DNA from: an uncultured Eubacteriales bacterium | Lineage (GTDB): Bacteria; Bacillota; Clostridia; Lachnospirales; Lachnospiraceae | Length of the DNA stretch: 8,883 nucleotides | NCBI GenBank assembly: GCA_900321525.1 | Contig: ONWL01000040.1 | Coordinates: forward strand, 1-8,883 | Direction of reading: 5' to 3' | In this document: piece by piece, positions 7,338 through 8,883 of the stretch | How the letters are laid out: each line of letters opens with the position of its first letter | Numbering within the stretch: the stretch's first letter is position 1 | The notes under the pieces: generated by a model | Databases searched by the model: none | What the model was told of the DNA's origin: nothing | What the model saw: the letters and a program-made list of their open reading frames with translations, nothing else | Program-made: the position numbers and the translations under genes

Positions 7338-7380
7338 TGCATGTAAGCTGTCAGATTGGGTGAAAAAACAGCTTGATGCA
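7338..7380 (+). promoter_or_regulatory. Predicted 5'-terminal hairpin of the yicC leader
   Basis: TGCAT (7338-7342) pairs with ATGCA (7376-7380), and AAGCTGT (7345-7351) pairs with ACAGCTT (7368-7374). A U-G pair (7344 with 7375) and one bulged G (7343) lie between the two blocks. The result is about 13 bp with a 16-nt loop. Its base coincides with the predicted transcription start. No T-run follows, so it is not a terminator. It matches no riboswitch class I recognise. A role in protecting the 5' end or in regulation is inference. Confidence 0.5.
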
Positions 7381-7473
7381 GACAGAGTGACACAGATCAA
7401 AACAGAGATCGTTGCAATGATATGAGACGGTGATGGATTGGTTTTGTGTGTCGGAACGTGAGGAAAGAAAAAC

Positions 7474-8352
7474 ATGATTTATAGTATGACCGGATTTGGC
7501 CGCTATGAGACTGTGAATGAACAGTGCAAGCTGACTGTGGAAATGAAGTCAGTGAATCACAGGTATCTGGATCTGTCCATCAAGCTGCCGAAAAAACTGA
7601 ATATGTTTGAATCTGCCATTCGCAACCTGGTCAAGGACGACGTGGGCCGGGGGAAGGTAGATATGTTTATCACCTATGAGGATTATACCGATCAGGGTAT
7701 CGATCTGCATTATAATGCAGATGTGGCAAAGGCATATATGGATGTGTTTCATCAGATGGAAAAGGATTTTGGTATTCCTGATGACATGACCGTATCCAAA
7801 CTGGCCGAACTGCCGGATGTGCTGAATATCGGACATGCAGAAGCAGATGAGGCAGAGCTTTGGGAACTGTTACAGTGTAATGTGAAGCAGGCAGTGGCAG
7901 CCTTTAACAGCGCAAGAGAACGGGAAGGCAGCCAGCTGTATGTAGATCTGGATGGCAAGCTGGCACATATGATACAACTGGTGGAACAGATTGAGGCGAG
8001 AAGTCCGGAGATTGTGCAAAATTATAAAGCAGAGTTGGAAAAGCGTGTAGCAGATATGCTGGAAGGCAGTGGAATTGATGAAAACCGGATTGCGGCAGAA
8101 GTGACTTTGTTTGCAGACAAAGTGTGTGTGGATGAAGAGATCGTCAGGCTGAAGAGCCATGTGCTGCAAATGCGGGAAGTCTTGCAAAATGGCGGCAGCA
8201 TCGGAAGAAAACTGGACTTTATTGTACAGGAAATGAACCGGGAAGCCAACACGATTCTGTCTAAGGCAAACGATCTGAAGCTTTCGGATATCGGCATTGA
8301 GCTGAAAACAGAAATTGAGAAGATCAGGGAACAGATTCAGAACATTGAATAA
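7474..8352 (+). CDS. yicC: YicC/YloC-family endoribonuclease
   Basis: This 292-aa cytoplasmic protein belongs to the YicC (B. subtilis YloC) family. Members are reported to be endoribonucleases, and E. coli YicC has been linked to small-RNA turnover. The N-terminus MIYSMTGFGR and the SVNHRYLDLSIKLP stretch are family signatures. The C-terminal block (about 205-292) is highly typical: ADKVCVDEEIVRLKSHV, GRKLDFIVQEMNREANTILSKA, and the ending IEKIREQIQNIE. Length is normal and the gene is intact. The ATG at 7474 is preceded by GAGGA (7460-7464), about 9 nt away. It is the first gene after the promoter at 7302-7330 and lies 87 bp upstream of gmk, an association widespread in Firmicutes. The family assignment is firm; activity in this organism is inferred from homologues. 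Confidence 0.95.
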   Translation: MIYSMTGFGRYETVNEQCKLTVEMKSVNHRYLDLSIKLPKKLNMFESAIRNLVKDDVGRGKVDMFITYEDYTDQGIDLHYNADVAKAYMDVFHQMEKDFGIPDDMTVSKLAELPDVLNIGHAEADEAELWELLQCNVKQAVAAFNSAREREGSQLYVDLDGKLAHMIQLVEQIEARSPEIVQNYKAELEKRVADMLEGSGIDENRIAAEVTLFADKVCVDEEIVRLKSHVLQMREVLQNGGSIGRKLDFIVQEMNREANTILSKANDLKLSDIGIELKTEIEKIREQIQNIE

Positions 8353-8353
8353 G

Positions 8354-8382
8354 TGTAACTGTGAAAATACGGGGCAGTTACA
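8354..8382 (+). repeat. Inverted repeat between yicC and gmk
   Basis: TGTAACTG (8354-8361) and CAGTTACA (8375-8382) are perfect 8-bp reverse complements around a 13-nt loop. They lie two bases after the yicC stop codon. No T-run follows, so termination is unlikely. An RNA processing site or small dispersed repeat is possible. Confidence 0.55.
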
Positions 8383-8439
8383 GGTGTAGCTCATAATAAA
8401 TGGCCAAAAACCACCAAAAGAAAATGCAGGGGATTTCAT

Positions 8440-8883
8440 ATGAAAAAGGGAATTTTGATTGTCATTTCAGGATTTTCCGGAGCCGGAAAAGGAACTGTGT
8501 TAAAGGAACTGCTGACAAAACATGAGGATTGTTATGCGGTGTCTATTTCTGCCACTACCAGAGATATGCGGGAAGGAGAGCAGGAGGGAGTCAACTATTT
8601 TTATAAGACTCAGGAAACCTTTGAGCAGATGATTGCAGAGGATGCATTCATCGAGTATGCACAGTATTGTGGACGGTACTACGGAACACCGAAGGAATAT
8701 GTATATGAACAGATAGAAGCTGGCAAGGATGTGATTCTGGAAATCGAAGTACAGGGTGCTTTGAAGGTAAAAGAAAAGTTTCCGGACACCCCGATTCTCT
8801 TTCTGACACCGCCTTCTGCACAGGAACTGCAGCGCAGACTGCTTGGCAGAGGCAGGGAAAGTGAAGAAGAAATTGCCAGACGG
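8440..8883 (+). CDS. gmk: Guanylate kinase (3' end outside window)
   Basis: These are the first 148 codons of guanylate kinase, which phosphorylates GMP (and dGMP) with ATP in the cytoplasm to form GDP. The P-loop is GFSGAGKGT (11-19). SISATTRDMREGE (35-47) carries the GMP-binding Arg region, GVNYFY (50-55) matches the usual G-x-D/N-Y-x-F segment, and EIEVQGA (101-107) corresponds to the canonical DIDVQGA. GRGRESEEEIARR lies in the lid region at the window end. Guanylate kinases are about 200 aa, so roughly 55-60 residues are missing. The ATG at 8440 has AGGGGA at 8428-8433 with a 6-nt spacer. It is probably co-transcribed with yicC, and rpoZ would be the expected next gene. Confidence 0.96.
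   Translation, partial: MKKGILIVISGFSGAGKGTVLKELLTKHEDCYAVSISATTRDMREGEQEGVNYFYKTQETFEQMIAEDAFIEYAQYCGRYYGTPKEYVYEQIEAGKDVILEIEVQGALKVKEKFPDTPILFLTPPSAQELQRRLLGRGRESEEEIARR

Noticed and set aside
7337..7363. Eight-codon open frame at the predicted start of the yicC leader, as a leader peptide
   Set aside because: There is no room for a ribosome binding site after the predicted transcription start, and no runs of regulatory codons.
7107..7475. Antisense open frame of 122 codons overlapping the SNF2 end and the yicC promoter region
   Set aside because: There is no recognisable domain, it overlaps a conserved helicase C-terminus, and it covers a strong promoter on the other strand.

Overview
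The window looks like a stretch of a Clostridia chromosome, most likely Lachnospiraceae or a close relative. This is inferred from the mix of families (glutaminyl-tRNA synthetase, a DUF6062-like protein, a SWIM/SNF2 protein of the Firmicutes type, YicC next to guanylate kinase), from GGAGG-type ribosome binding sites and from moderate GC. All genes are on the + strand and closely packed. No tRNA, rRNA, CRISPR array, insertion sequence, phage gene or convincing intrinsic terminator was seen.

Layout: (1) positions 1-285 hold the 3' end of glnS. (2) 315-1058 encodes a cytoplasmic DUF6062-like protein with two duplicated Cys/His modules. (3) 1150-2040 encodes a membrane-anchored extracytoplasmic protein with two Ig-like domains joined by a Glu/Thr/Ser-rich linker. 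(4) 2131-3897 is complete argS. (5) 3947-4252 encodes a short SWIM zinc-finger protein, followed in the same reading frame, after a single TAG stop, by (6) a SNF2-family helicase at about 4262-7210. (7) A 263-bp gap carries a near-consensus sigma-A promoter and a predicted 5'-terminal hairpin. (8) 7474-8352 encodes a YicC/YloC-family endoribonuclease. (9) From 8440 to the window end is the 5' part of gmk.

Genes 1-6 could be one long read-through transcription unit joining two aminoacyl-tRNA synthetases to genes of unknown role. The yicC-gmk pair has its own promoter. This is mainly a housekeeping region and I did not find a clear new multi-gene system. The points most worth a second look are the SWIM/SNF2 pair split by one in-frame stop, a 38-bp perfect palindrome inside the SNF2 coding sequence, the duplicated CxxC/CxxH architecture of the DUF6062-like protein, and the hairpin at the predicted 5' end of the yicC mRNA.
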